Source of the DNA: Hydrogenophaga sp. BPS33
GTDB taxonomy: Bacteria > Pseudomonadota > Gammaproteobacteria > Burkholderiales > Burkholderiaceae_C
Assembly: GCF_009859475.1 (NCBI RefSeq)
Contig: NZ_CP044549.1
Location: 2,542,001 to 2,606,000 of the forward strand
Reading direction: 5' to 3'
Length of the DNA: 64,000 nt
Every line of letters starts with the position of its first letter. Position 1 is the first letter of the stretch. Position numbers and translations under genes: made by a program. The notes under the pieces are model-generated. The model was not told the origin of the DNA, did no database searches, and saw only the letters and a program-made list of their open reading frames with translations. Shown here piece after piece: positions 8,039 to 16,389 of the stretch.

Positions 8039-10450
8039 TCACGAGCCGTTCGAATCCGGGTCTTTGCGCGGCCTGGTGGTTGGGCGCACCTGGCTTGGGG
8101 TGGTCGGGGTGGTCGACACCGTCCCTGTGGTGGTGGTCGTCGTTGTGGTCGTGGTGTTGGTCGTGGTCTGCGCAGGCGTCCGGGCGGGCTTGGGGATGGT
8201 TGTCATCCGGGCAGTGCGGACAAGCTTGCTGCGCTTCGAGCTTGACTTGTCGGGAGGCAGGAACGCATCGAGAACCGGACCCCTGGGGGCAGTTCGTTGC
8301 ACACGACCACCGAAGTCAATGGCGTTGTTCTCCCGCGCACTGCGAATGCCAGCGTGATCGCCATTGCGCACCAATTCCTTCAGGTGCTGGTTGGCACCGT
8401 CAGGGTCGACCCGATTGGTCTCCAGCGGCGCCTCGCTCAAGTCCAACGCCACCGCTTTCGTGTTGTTGGCTTTCACCAGGGTCTTGACATCGGGATGGCT
8501 CTTGGCGGGATCACTTCCTCGCTGTTGGCGGTGGTCCAGCGTTGTGCTCACCTCCGTCAGGCGAACCGCGCGGCGCAGTCCCCCGTTGCTCTCCACGTGC
8601 TCGGTGACGAGCCTGGCCACATCGGTGATCTGACTTGCGACAGAGCCGATCGGGTTGTCCTTTTCGACCAGGAGCGAATTCGATGTTCCGCTGCGCTTGT
8701 GAACATCGTCCTGGACGATTTGCGTTGCCATCCAGTGCGCCACGTTCGACACAACTTCCGGGTAGGCGTTTTGCCGCTGGCGATCGGCAAGCGCGTGGAG
8801 GAACGTGTCGGCTTGCGCCTTGAATTTGCTTCCAAAAAGATGCTTCATGGCCTCGAAGGTCGCTTTGTCCTTGGATGCCTCGCTCCTTTTGAGTTGAAAA
8901 TCGTCGCGGTTTCCCGATGCTTGCAGACCTTGTCGGAAACCATAGAAAACACCGTCGGACCCCAGCATGTAGTACTTGCCCGCGTAAGTGGGCAGGGTGA
9001 CCGAGATGTGCGGGTTGCGCTTGAGAGATTCGGCCAGGATGTCCAGCGCTTCGATGTCGATGCAACTGTGGGACAGGTCGAGTTCTTCCAAAGAGGTGTT
9101 GTCTGCGATCCCGGCGAACAAGGAGCGTTGATGGCCCGGGAGCATCGGCAGGCCTGTCGCCGAGAGCTTCTGCAGCGGGCATGACGCGGACTTGAGCGTG
9201 TCCTCGATCACCGCAGAGCGTTCTTGGAGCTTGTCCACGCCTTCGTTCTTGTAGAGCAGGTTCATGGACTCCGAAGCCAAAAGATCCGGCCGGGGCCGGT
9301 AGTGAAATTCCAGTTGCTGGGTGGGGGCGGGACGGTCCTTGAGCAACTGGAAGACCTGCGGCATGAAGTCGGCACCTTCGAGGGTGGGTTGGATTCCTGC
9401 CTCGTGCGAAGCCTTCAGCCGCGTCAGCGATGGCTGGTCTTTCAACGTGGGAAGCAGCTGTTTGAGGGCGACGTTGGCGTGGCCCGTACGTATCGTCAAA
9501 GTCACCTCGTCGAGCTGAGGAGTTTCTTTCAGAATCTTCAGGAACTCGGTGGATATGCTCGATTGAATGGTACTGATGGAGTTGAGGGTCAACGATGTCA
9601 ATGACGGCATACGCTGCGGATCTTCCCTCATGCGCATGTTTATGTAGGCCAGCGACTTCATATCAGGGACGCTCAGGTTCTTGAGCTTTGTGCAGGTCGC
9701 CACGTTTGCGAAGAACTTCCCATGTTGCATGGCCTCCTCGGTCGGCCTGTGCCCATGGATGAGAGGATCGCCCAGCTCCAGTGACTCGATCGACGTGCTG
9801 TTGCTCACCGCGAGAACCACTGTTGGGGCATCTTCCATCACTCCCTGAATGGAAAGTTCGGAAACGCCTGATGGTTTCGTCAGCAGGACCTTGACCATGT
9901 TGCAGGCCGCGCTTGGTATGAGGGCATTCGGTCTCGACCCACCGTCCCCGTCGAAAAAAGTCCACGCTGAATCGTCATTCGCCGCCTGAACCTGCGGCGC
10001 GGCCGGAGGTGGCAGAACCTCCAGCCGTTGCACCGAAGTGCGCTCGAATGCCGCCTGCATCGCTTGCGGCGCGGTGGGCGCCCAGCCTTGCGGCAACTGC
10101 AGCTTGAGGCAGGCCTTGAAGGGTTTGCCTGCGTTGTCGGGAAGCGATTTGAGCGAGTTGTTGTAACTGTTGAAGGCGTCGGCGAACACCTCATAGGCTT
10201 CGTGGGCGATCAAGTCGTTGAACACGGCAGTGGCGTCGTGGTCTGGCACCTGTCCATGGGCCACGCTTTCCAGGAAGGTGTGCACCCTTGATGGGTCACT
10301 CAGTGTGACCTTCTCCAGTTTTTCCTTCCACCCGGCCACGATCTGCCTGGGCGGCACCTTTGAGGGTGCCGTGGTGGATGGAGGAGCGTTGTCCGTTGCC
10401 ACCAGCGGGTTGGGCGTCTGTTGAAGGCTCGGAGAAAGGGGCTTGGACAT
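8039..10450 (-). CDS. Leucine-rich-repeat protein, effector-like, with Thr-rich C-terminus
   Basis: An 803-aa protein I cannot assign to a named family. There is no signal peptide or membrane segment. Residues 1-40 are Pro/Ser/Thr-rich and look disordered. From about 185 to 490 are irregular leucine-rich repeats of ribonuclease-inhibitor type, clearest at LEELDLSHSCIDIEALDILA (about 454-473). A helical-looking region follows (about 500-700), then a basic tail with a run of some twenty threonines and Thr-Pro segments. This plan resembles LRR effectors of type III systems, but no secretion genes or hrp-type promoter box are nearby. The start at 10450 is chosen because AGGAG precedes it; 10501 is the alternative. 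The gene looks visibly less GC-rich than its neighbours, and gene fragments lie on both sides, pointing to acquisition by transfer. Confidence 0.75.
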   Translation of the reverse strand: MSKPLSPSLQQTPNPLVATDNAPPSTTAPSKVPPRQIVAGWKEKLEKVTLSDPSRVHTFLESVAHGQVPDHDATAVFNDLIAHEAYEVFADAFNSYNNSLKSLPDNAGKPFKACLKLQLPQGWAPTAPQAMQAAFERTSVQRLEVLPPPAAPQVQAANDDSAWTFFDGDGGSRPNALIPSAACNMVKVLLTKPSGVSELSIQGVMEDAPTVVLAVSNSTSIESLELGDPLIHGHRPTEEAMQHGKFFANVATCTKLKNLSVPDMKSLAYINMRMREDPQRMPSLTSLTLNSISTIQSSISTEFLKILKETPQLDEVTLTIRTGHANVALKQLLPTLKDQPSLTRLKASHEAGIQPTLEGADFMPQVFQLLKDRPAPTQQLEFHYRPRPDLLASESMNLLYKNEGVDKLQERSAVIEDTLKSASCPLQKLSATGLPMLPGHQRSLFAGIADNTSLEELDLSHSCIDIEALDILAESLKRNPHISVTLPTYAGKYYMLGSDGVFYGFRQGLQASGNRDDFQLKRSEASKDKATFEAMKHLFGSKFKAQADTFLHALADRQRQNAYPEVVSNVAHWMATQIVQDDVHKRSGTSNSLLVEKDNPIGSVASQITDVARLVTEHVESNGGLRRAVRLTEVSTTLDHRQQRGSDPAKSHPDVKTLVKANNTKAVALDLSEAPLETNRVDPDGANQHLKELVRNGDHAGIRSARENNAIDFGGRVQRTAPRGPVLDAFLPPDKSSSKRSKLVRTARMTTIPKPARTPAQTTTNTTTTTTTTTTGTVSTTPTTPSQVRPTTRPRKDPDSNGS
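8126..8169. repeat. Trinucleotide-rich tract encoding poly-threonine
   Basis: A run of GGT/CGT/TGT triplets on the plus strand (ACC/ACG/ACA on the coding strand) encodes about twelve consecutive threonines near the C-terminus of the LRR protein. Length change would add or remove whole codons, so it alters the tail without breaking the frame. Confidence 0.7.
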
Positions 10451-10551
10451 GGACGGCTCCTGGAGGTGTGTTGAGCTTGAACGGTCTTCGTTCTGCAACA
10501 CACTCTTCCAATAAGTTCCATCGCGGCGGTGCCACTGGCGCGTTCAACAAA

Positions 10552-10579
10552 AAAATGCGACACCGTGGCGTCGCTTTTT
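10552..10579 (-). terminator. Terminator copy belonging to the dnaJ fragment
   Basis: A stem-loop (GCGACACC-GT-GGCGTCGC, one A-C mismatch) flanked by A- and T-runs. It is a diverged copy of the dnaJ terminator at 20687-20711 and sits just downstream of the copied dnaJ tail, upstream of the LRR gene. It may insulate the LRR gene from upstream transcription. Confidence 0.65.
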
Positions 10580-10600
10580 GTGGGAGGTGGGCAAACCCGA

Positions 10601-10663
10601 TCAGGCAAAGAAGGACTTCGCCTTCTCGAACCAGCCCTTGTCGTTCGGGCTGTGCTTGTGGCC
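10601..10663 (-). pseudogene. Copy of the last 20 codons of dnaJ
   Basis: The minus strand encodes [20 protein letters not shown] followed by TGA, identical in protein to the end of the intact dnaJ at 20729-21862 and almost identical in DNA. It is joined after about three bases to a fragment of mltB, so it cannot be expressed as DnaJ. See the chimeric-scar finding. Confidence 0.85.
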
Positions 10664-10666
10664 ACC

Positions 10667-10850
10667 CCGTAGCGTTCCTGCACGCGTTGGAGTGTTTCGG
10701 CGTGCAGCACCGGCATGGCCTGGCCGTCGGCGGCACGCTGGTCGTCCACCCAGCCGGCGAGGTAGTCCCAGACGGCGATGCGGAACCCGGGCTGGTAGTT
10801 CAGCTTGTCGATCACGCTCATGTCGGGCTGCAGGCCTTGGGTGAAGCGCG
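10667..10850 (-). pseudogene. Fragment of an mltB-type gene (diverged copy)
   Basis: The minus strand encodes about 61 residues matching the intact MltB between its FTRFTQGLQPD region and VQERYGV. Of the 53 residues from MSVIDKLNYQP onward I count about ten differences from the resident copy, so it is either old or from another strain. It has no start or downstream domain, ends at the ZIP gene's 3' end and is fused to the dnaJ tail copy. Confidence 0.85.
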
Positions 10851-10872
10851 CAAACGCAGGCGGACGAAGACT

Positions 10873-11856
10873 TCAGTTCAACGTCGCATCGAGTAACAGC
10901 ATGAACACGAAACCGGCCAGCAGCGTGCCCGTGGCCAAGGTTTCGAAGCCATTGCGGTGGGTCTCGGGAATGATTTCGTGGCTGACCACGAACAGCATGG
11001 CGCCCGCGGCCAAGGCCAGGCCGAGCGGGTAGAAGGCCGGCACGCTGCCCAGAACGGCCAGGCCGACGATCGCGCCCAGCGGCTCGGCCAGCCCGGTGAG
11101 CGCGGCGATGCCCCAGGCTTGCGCGGCACTGCGGCCCAGCGTGCGCAAGGCCATCGCCACGATCAGGCCCTCGGGCATGTTCTGCAAGCCGATGGCCAGG
11201 GCCACCGATGCGCCCGCTGGCGCGCCTGCCGCGCTGCCAGCGCCGGCGTAGGCCGCGCCGACCGCCAGGCCTTCGGGCACGTTGTGGATCAGGATCGCCA
11301 GCACCATGAGCCGGGCACCTTGTGCCGCGTTGGTGGTGCGGGCCAGGGTGTGCCCTGGCGCGGCCGGTGGTAGCACGGCATGTTCGTGCGGCGTGACGTG
11401 GTCGATCGCCAGCATCAAGCCCATCCCCAGGGCCAGGCCCAGGCCGCTGAGCAGGGCCGCGCTGGTGCGCCCGCCGAGCAGTGCCTGCCCCGCGTCGAGC
11501 GAGGGCAACAGCAGCGCGAAGAGGGCCGCCGCGAGCATCACGCCCGCCGAGAAGGACATCAGGGCCGCCTCTTGCAGCTTGCTCACGCGCTGCACCAGCA
11601 ACACCGGCAGGGCACCGACTGCGGTGGCCATGGCCGCCAGCAGCGAGGCCTGCACGCCCGCCACCATCGCACTACCTTGCTCGGCCGCGTCCCACCAGGC
11701 CCGTGTGGGCGCCCAGAAGGTGCTCAGCGACGCGATGCCGGCCATCAGCAAAGCACCCGTGCCCAGGGCGAGCAGGGCGTTGCGCAAGGCGTGGGGCGTC
11801 AGTGGCCGCTCAGGAGGGGCCCAGACGGGGCGGATGTGGCGGATGGGTTCGGCCAT
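10873..11856 (-). CDS. ZIP family divalent metal transporter
   Basis: A 327-aa membrane protein with about eight hydrophobic segments. The ZIP signature helices are present: HNVPEGLAVG in helix IV and QNMPEGLIVA in helix V, with histidines and glutamates that line the metal path. A His-containing loop (DHVTPHEHAV) between helices III and IV could bind metal. Family members take up zinc, iron or manganese; the substrate here is not determinable. ATG 11856 has GGAG nine bases upstream and is preferred over an earlier frame start at 11892. It appears to be a single-gene unit. Confidence 0.85.
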   Translation of the reverse strand: MAEPIRHIRPVWAPPERPLTPHALRNALLALGTGALLMAGIASLSTFWAPTRAWWDAAEQGSAMVAGVQASLLAAMATAVGALPVLLVQRVSKLQEAALMSFSAGVMLAAALFALLLPSLDAGQALLGGRTSAALLSGLGLALGMGLMLAIDHVTPHEHAVLPPAAPGHTLARTTNAAQGARLMVLAILIHNVPEGLAVGAAYAGAGSAAGAPAGASVALAIGLQNMPEGLIVAMALRTLGRSAAQAWGIAALTGLAEPLGAIVGLAVLGSVPAFYPLGLALAAGAMLFVVSHEIIPETHRNGFETLATGTLLAGFVFMLLLDATLN

Positions 11857-11938
11857 GCGGGCTCCAGAAGGTCGGAGCCGATAGTTTGGCAAACCCCCCG
11901 CTCAAAGGCCAATCGATGTTGGCAATGGTGTGGATAGG

Positions 11939-12919
11939 TTATTGGGCTTGCGCGCCAGACGCCTTGACCACGGCGCCCCAGTTCTTCGTTTCACGCGCCA
12001 TGAACTCGGTGGCGTGGGCCACGGAGCCGCCCACCGGTTGCGCGCCCAGGGCCGCCAGCTTGTCTTTCACGTCCTGGCTGGCAAGGGCCTGGTTGACCTC
12101 GCGGTTCAGACGCTCGACCACTGCCTTCGGTGTCTGCGCGGGAGCGACCATGCCTACCCAGGCATAGAAGCTGAGATCGGCGAAGCCCGCCTCGGTGGCC
12201 GTGGGCACCTGCGGCAGATGGGGCAGGCGCTTCTCGGTCGTGACGAACAGCGGCTGGATCTTTCCCGATTCCAGGAACGGGGTGCTGGTGATCAGGGTAT
12301 CGAAGAAGATGTCGACCTGTCCGCCGATGAGATCGGTCATGGCTTGCGAGCCCCCGCGGTAGGGCACGTGGGTCATCTGCACTTTGGCGAGTTCGGCGAA
12401 CCAGTGTGCGCCCAGGTGCCCTATGGTGCCGCTGCCGCCAGAGGCGTAGTTGACCTTGCCAGGATGGGCCTTCGCATGGCTGAGCAGTTCCTGCACGGTC
12501 TTGTAGGGCGCACCGGGGCGCGCCACCATGATGAAGGGCACGCGGCCGGCGATCGCCACGGGCTGCAGGTCCGATGGCTTGTAGGGCATCGTCGCATAGA
12601 GCGCCGGGTTGACGGTGAAGCTGTTGCCGACCATGGCGATGGTGTAGCCGTCGGGCGCGGCCTTGGCCACTGCGTCCGTGCCTACGTTGCCGCCCGCGCC
12701 GGCGCGGTTGTCGACCACGATGGGTTGCCCGATGTGCTCGGACACCTTGTTGGCCACGATGCGCGCGATGCCGTCGGTGGTGCCGCCGGGGGCGAAGGGC
12801 ACGACCATGCGGATCGGTTTGTTGGGGTAGTTCTGCGCGTGCGCCATGGCGCACGTGGCCAGGAGCAGGGATGTGGTGAGGAGCGAAGCCGCGAGGCGGC
12901 CGTTGGAAAGCTGGCGCAT
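11939..12919 (-). CDS. Bug-family tripartite tricarboxylate transporter substrate-binding protein
   Basis: A 326-aa periplasmic binding protein with a clear signal peptide (about residues 1-27, ending AMAHAQ). Core motifs are YPNKPIRMVVPFAPGG, DNRAGAGGNVG and AAPDGYTI. It has no adjacent TctA/TctB genes. It is divergent from a LysR gene, with an LTTR-type box between them, and sits beside the Rieske oxygenase operon, so it probably captures that pathway's substrate. Confidence 0.92.
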   Translation of the reverse strand: MRQLSNGRLAASLLTTSLLLATCAMAHAQNYPNKPIRMVVPFAPGGTTDGIARIVANKVSEHIGQPIVVDNRAGAGGNVGTDAVAKAAPDGYTIAMVGNSFTVNPALYATMPYKPSDLQPVAIAGRVPFIMVARPGAPYKTVQELLSHAKAHPGKVNYASGGSGTIGHLGAHWFAELAKVQMTHVPYRGGSQAMTDLIGGQVDIFFDTLITSTPFLESGKIQPLFVTTEKRLPHLPQVPTATEAGFADLSFYAWVGMVAPAQTPKAVVERLNREVNQALASQDVKDKLAALGAQPVGGSVAHATEFMARETKNWGAVVKASGAQAQ

Positions 12920-13004
12920 GCGTTGTCTCTTGAGTGGGGCTGAAGGGAGCCGGATTCTGGCGCCGCGTGCGGGTGAGGTCCAACGAGTATCGGCGTGGAT
13001 GCAC

Positions 13005-13019
13005 ATAAGCCATGTTTAT
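13005..13019. promoter_or_regulatory. Candidate LysR-type box ATAA-N7-TTAT
   Basis: ATAAGCCATGTTTAT is a dyad of the T-N11-A kind bound by LysR regulators, in the gap between the divergent Bug and LysR genes. It overlaps an in-frame ATG at 13012, which argues that the LysR protein starts further downstream, at 13054 or later. Confidence 0.5.
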
Positions 13020-13053
13020 CGAAGCGGATGGAACCCTGCGGCAGAATCCCCGC

Positions 13054-13968
13054 ATGAAAAGCGCGCCTCCACCCACGTCCGCCACCCCATCGCCCGTGCG
13101 CACGCGGGTGATCGAACACGATCTGCTGCGCGTGTTCGTGGCGGTGGTGGATTACGGTGGCTTTACCGCGGCCGCGTCGGTGCTGCACCGCACGCAGGCG
13201 GCGGTCAGTTTGCAGATCAAGCGGCTGGAAGAAACCGTACAGGTGGCCTTGTTCCAACATCCACGCCGGGCCGTACAGCTCACGCCGCGCGGCGAGCTGC
13301 TGCTCGAATACGCGCGGCGCATGATCAGTCTCAACGACGAGGCCTTGAGTGCGGTGCGCGGCGACGAGGTGACGGGCCGCATCCGCATCGGCGCGATCAA
13401 CAATTACGCCAGCGGCATCCTGCCGCCGCTGCTCGCCGAGTTCTGCGGCATGTATCCCGAGGTGCAGATCGAGGTGCACACCGGTGTGGCGGCCGAGATG
13501 GAAAAGCGCCTGGGCAGCACCTACGACATGACCATCAACCTGCACCCGCCCGGCCAGGGCGAAGGGGTCTTGATCTCGACGCAGGAGCCGATCTGGATCA
13601 CCTCGCTGCACAACTCGCCGCACGAGCGCGACCCCTTGCCCCTGGCCTTGTTGCCCAATGGTTCGCTGTTTCGCCGCTACGCGCTGCAGGCGCTGGCGCA
13701 GATGGGCCGCTCGTGGCACCTGGCGCAGGAGAGCACCAACATCCAGGCGGTGGAAGCCGCCACGGCCGCGGGGCTGGCGCTCACCGTGTTCCAGCGCAAG
13801 AGCGTGGACTTCAACCGCCTGCGCGAACTCACCGAGGCCGACGGATTTCCCAAGCTGCCGGGCGCGGACGTGCGCCTGGAAATCGCGGAGCGCTACCTGC
13901 CGCGCGCCGCGCTGCAGTTGCGCGAGTTCCTGCTGGAGCGGTTCGCGCAGCAGGCCAAGGCACCATAA
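13054..13968 (+). CDS. LysR family transcriptional regulator
   Basis: About 304 aa: an N-terminal winged helix (FVAVVDYGGFTAAASVLHRT, QAAVSLQIKRLEE) and a C-terminal LysR-substrate domain (from about residue 105). Compared with most LysR proteins it has a 25-30 residue leader before the HTH, so the true start is uncertain: ATG 13054, or GTG codons at 13096 and 13111; ATG 13012 overlaps the presumed operator. It lies between a divergent Bug gene and the downstream Rieske/MmgE operon and probably regulates both. Confidence 0.85.
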   Translation: MKSAPPPTSATPSPVRTRVIEHDLLRVFVAVVDYGGFTAAASVLHRTQAAVSLQIKRLEETVQVALFQHPRRAVQLTPRGELLLEYARRMISLNDEALSAVRGDEVTGRIRIGAINNYASGILPPLLAEFCGMYPEVQIEVHTGVAAEMEKRLGSTYDMTINLHPPGQGEGVLISTQEPIWITSLHNSPHERDPLPLALLPNGSLFRRYALQALAQMGRSWHLAQESTNIQAVEAATAAGLALTVFQRKSVDFNRLRELTEADGFPKLPGADVRLEIAERYLPRAALQLREFLLERFAQQAKAP

Positions 13969-14064
13969 CGCGCCCTTATCCGGACGCATCGCATTCTTCG
14001 TTGGCCTGTTGGCGGTCGAGTTCCTAGACTTGATCGCATCCGCAACCGATGAAGGAATGTGTAC

Positions 14065-15405
14065 ATGCTCACCCCAGAACAGAACGACTTGCTCACCCGC
14101 GTGGGTCCCGGCACACGCATGGGCGACTACTTGCGCCGGTACTGGCACCCGATCGCCGGCGTGAGCGAGTTCGACACCGTGTCGATCAAACCGGTGCGTC
14201 TGCTGGGTGAAGACCTGGTGCTCTACAAGGATCTGAGTGGTGAGTACGGTCTCGTTGCCCGCCAGTGCGCGCACCGCCGTGCGGATCTGGCCCACGGCAT
14301 CGTCGAGAAGAAAGGCATCCGCTGCAACTACCACGGCTGGACGTTCGATGCGTCGGGCCAGTGTGTGGAGCAACCCTTCGAGGACACCGCTGCGCCCGAG
14401 CGCAACGGCAAGGCGTCGATCCGGATCGATGGCTACCCGGTAGGCGTGCGCGGCGGCATGCTCTGGGCCTACATGGGGCCGTTGCCCGCGCCTTGCCTAC
14501 CCGACTGGGAGGCGCTCTCGCGGCCCAACACCTTCGCGCAGATCGTGATCTCGGAGGTGCCCTGCAACTGGCTGCAATGCCAGGAGAATTCGATCGACCC
14601 GGTGCACTTCGAGTGGAACCACGAGTACTGGGACAAGCGGCTGCGCGAAGGTGACGACGCCCGGCCGGGCCCCAAACACACCAAGCTGGATTTCTCCGAA
14701 TTCGAGTACGGCTTCGTCTACAAGCGGGTGCGCGAGAACAGCGACGAGAGCCACCCGTTCTGGACCATCGGCCGCGTGGCGCTGTGGCCCAACGCCTTCT
14801 TCCTGGGCGACCACTTCGAATACCGTGTGCCGATCGACGATGAGAACACCTTGAGCATCGCCTGGCGCCTGACCCATGTGCCGCGGGACCGCGAGCCCTA
14901 CGTGCAGACTTCCATCCCCACCTGGCACGGCCCGATCAAGGACGAGCAGGGCGAATGGATCACCAGCCACGTGCTCAACCAGGACTTCGTCGCCTGGGTG
15001 GGCCAGGGGCGGATCATGGACCGCTCGAAGGAGCGCCTGGGCGCGAGCGACCGTGGGATCGTGATGGTGCGGCGCCGTTTCCTTGCCGATCTCGAGGAAG
15101 TGGCGCAGGGGCGAGACCCCAAGGGACTGATCCGCGATCCTGCGAAGAACGTGCGCGTGGCGTTGCCCATGGCCAACCACGACACGACCTTGCGCGGCTT
15201 CACCACCGCCGAGATCATGGCCGACCCACGCCGGCGATCGTTTCTCACGAGCTTCTACCTGCAGGCGGGACAACCCGAGTGGGTGCAGCGCGCGATGTCC
15301 GAGGCCATGGGCGTGCCGTATGGCGATTTCCGCGGCATCGCCGACATGGCGCCTGGCCAGCAGACGGCAGCCCGCCAGGCGCGCGACAGCGCGCCAGTGG
15401 CTTGA
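14065..15405 (+). CDS. Rieske 2Fe-2S aromatic-ring-hydroxylating-type oxygenase, alpha subunit
   Basis: A 446-aa oxygenase component. The Rieske cluster ligands are Cys68, His70, Cys87 and His90 (CAH, then CNYHGW). The mononuclear iron site lies around ENSIDPVHFEWNHEYW (about residues 170-185). Its plan resembles phthalate 4,5-dioxygenase-type and O-demethylase-type oxygenases, which need only a reductase partner; that partner is the next gene, 3 bp downstream. The start is ATG 14065 with AAGGAA eight bases ahead, rather than GTG 14059. Substrate unknown; hydroxylation or demethylation of an aromatic or cyclic acid is likely. Confidence 0.88.
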   Translation: MLTPEQNDLLTRVGPGTRMGDYLRRYWHPIAGVSEFDTVSIKPVRLLGEDLVLYKDLSGEYGLVARQCAHRRADLAHGIVEKKGIRCNYHGWTFDASGQCVEQPFEDTAAPERNGKASIRIDGYPVGVRGGMLWAYMGPLPAPCLPDWEALSRPNTFAQIVISEVPCNWLQCQENSIDPVHFEWNHEYWDKRLREGDDARPGPKHTKLDFSEFEYGFVYKRVRENSDESHPFWTIGRVALWPNAFFLGDHFEYRVPIDDENTLSIAWRLTHVPRDREPYVQTSIPTWHGPIKDEQGEWITSHVLNQDFVAWVGQGRIMDRSKERLGASDRGIVMVRRRFLADLEEVAQGRDPKGLIRDPAKNVRVALPMANHDTTLRGFTTAEIMADPRRRSFLTSFYLQAGQPEWVQRAMSEAMGVPYGDFRGIADMAPGQQTAARQARDSAPVA

Positions 15406-15408
15406 CGC

Positions 15409-16377
15409 ATGGGCGCCCACGCAGTACTGCAGGCCGTCGTCGTGGCCAAGCGAACGGAGACGCCGGACATCTGCGCCTTCGAGCTGGAAGGCGTGGGCGC
15501 AGCGGCGTTGCCCCCGTTCGCTCCGGGAGCGCATATCGATGTACACCTGCCCAACGGCCTGGTGCGACAGTATTCGTTGTGCAATGCGCCATCGCCGCGG
15601 GGCCGGTATCTGCTGGGCGTGCGCCGCGCGCCCGATTCCCGAGGCGGCTCGCGCGCCCTGCATGAAACCGTGGGAGTGGGCGACACGCTGCGCATCGGTG
15701 CGCCACGCAATCTCTTCGCGCTCCACCCGCAGGCGCGGTACAGCGTGCTGGTGGGTGCGGGCATTGGCATCACGCCCCTCCTGAGCATGGCCGAGCACTT
15801 GAGCGCGCAGGGGGCTGCCTTCGAGCTTCACTATGTGGTGCGATCCCGCGAGGCGGCCGGCTTCCTGCGGTGCATCGAATCGTCCCGCTTCGCAGATCAC
15901 GTGCGCGTGCATGTGAGCGGCGGTCTGCCGGCCGCCCGGGTGAGCGCCGACAGGCTCGTGCCCCCGCCCGGGCCCGATCACCATCTCTATGTGTGCGGGC
16001 CGACCGGTTTCATGGACGCCGTGTCGGGCGCAGCTCGGCGCGCCGGCTGGGCCGCGCAGCGCTTGCACCAGGAGCATTTCGCGGCGGCCGCGACCATCCC
16101 GTCCGAGGCGGGCGGGTTCGAGGTCGTTCTCGCGCGCTCGGGCCGTTGCGTGGCGGTGCGCCCCGGGCAGGTCGTCACGCAAGCACTGGCCGCCGCCGGT
16201 GTGGCGATCCCCACTTCGTGCGAGCAAGGCGTTTGCGGCACCTGTCTCACGCGCGTGCTCGATGGTGAGCCCGATCACCGAGACCTGTACCTCTCGGCGG
16301 ACGAGCAGGCGCGCAACGACCAGTTCCTCCCGTGTTGCTCGCGTTCGCGCTCGCCCCGCCTCACGCTGGACCTCTGA
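15409..16377 (+). CDS. Phthalate-dioxygenase-reductase-type oxidoreductase (FMN, NADH, plant-type 2Fe-2S)
   Basis: A 322-aa electron-transfer protein that would pass electrons from NAD(P)H to the Rieske oxygenase encoded just upstream. The N-terminal flavin domain has RQYSLCNAP (53-61), the nucleotide domain has LVGAGIGITPLL (114-125) and YVCGPTGFM, and the C-terminal ferredoxin domain has Cys271, Cys276, Cys279 and a final Cys309 or 310. This FMN-NAD-ferredoxin order is typical of the PDR/VanB family. The 3-bp gap to the oxygenase gene indicates one transcript. Confidence 0.9.
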   Translation: MGAHAVLQAVVVAKRTETPDICAFELEGVGAAALPPFAPGAHIDVHLPNGLVRQYSLCNAPSPRGRYLLGVRRAPDSRGGSRALHETVGVGDTLRIGAPRNLFALHPQARYSVLVGAGIGITPLLSMAEHLSAQGAAFELHYVVRSREAAGFLRCIESSRFADHVRVHVSGGLPAARVSADRLVPPPGPDHHLYVCGPTGFMDAVSGAARRAGWAAQRLHQEHFAAAATIPSEAGGFEVVLARSGRCVAVRPGQVVTQALAAAGVAIPTSCEQGVCGTCLTRVLDGEPDHRDLYLSADEQARNDQFLPCCSRSRSPRLTLDL

Positions 16378-16389
16378 AAAGCAACTTTC

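Noticed and set aside
10451..10551. Search for a hrpII/PIP-type box upstream of the LRR gene
   Set aside because: No TTCG-N16-TTCG or similar pair is present on the coding strand, so there is no promoter evidence for type III co-regulation.
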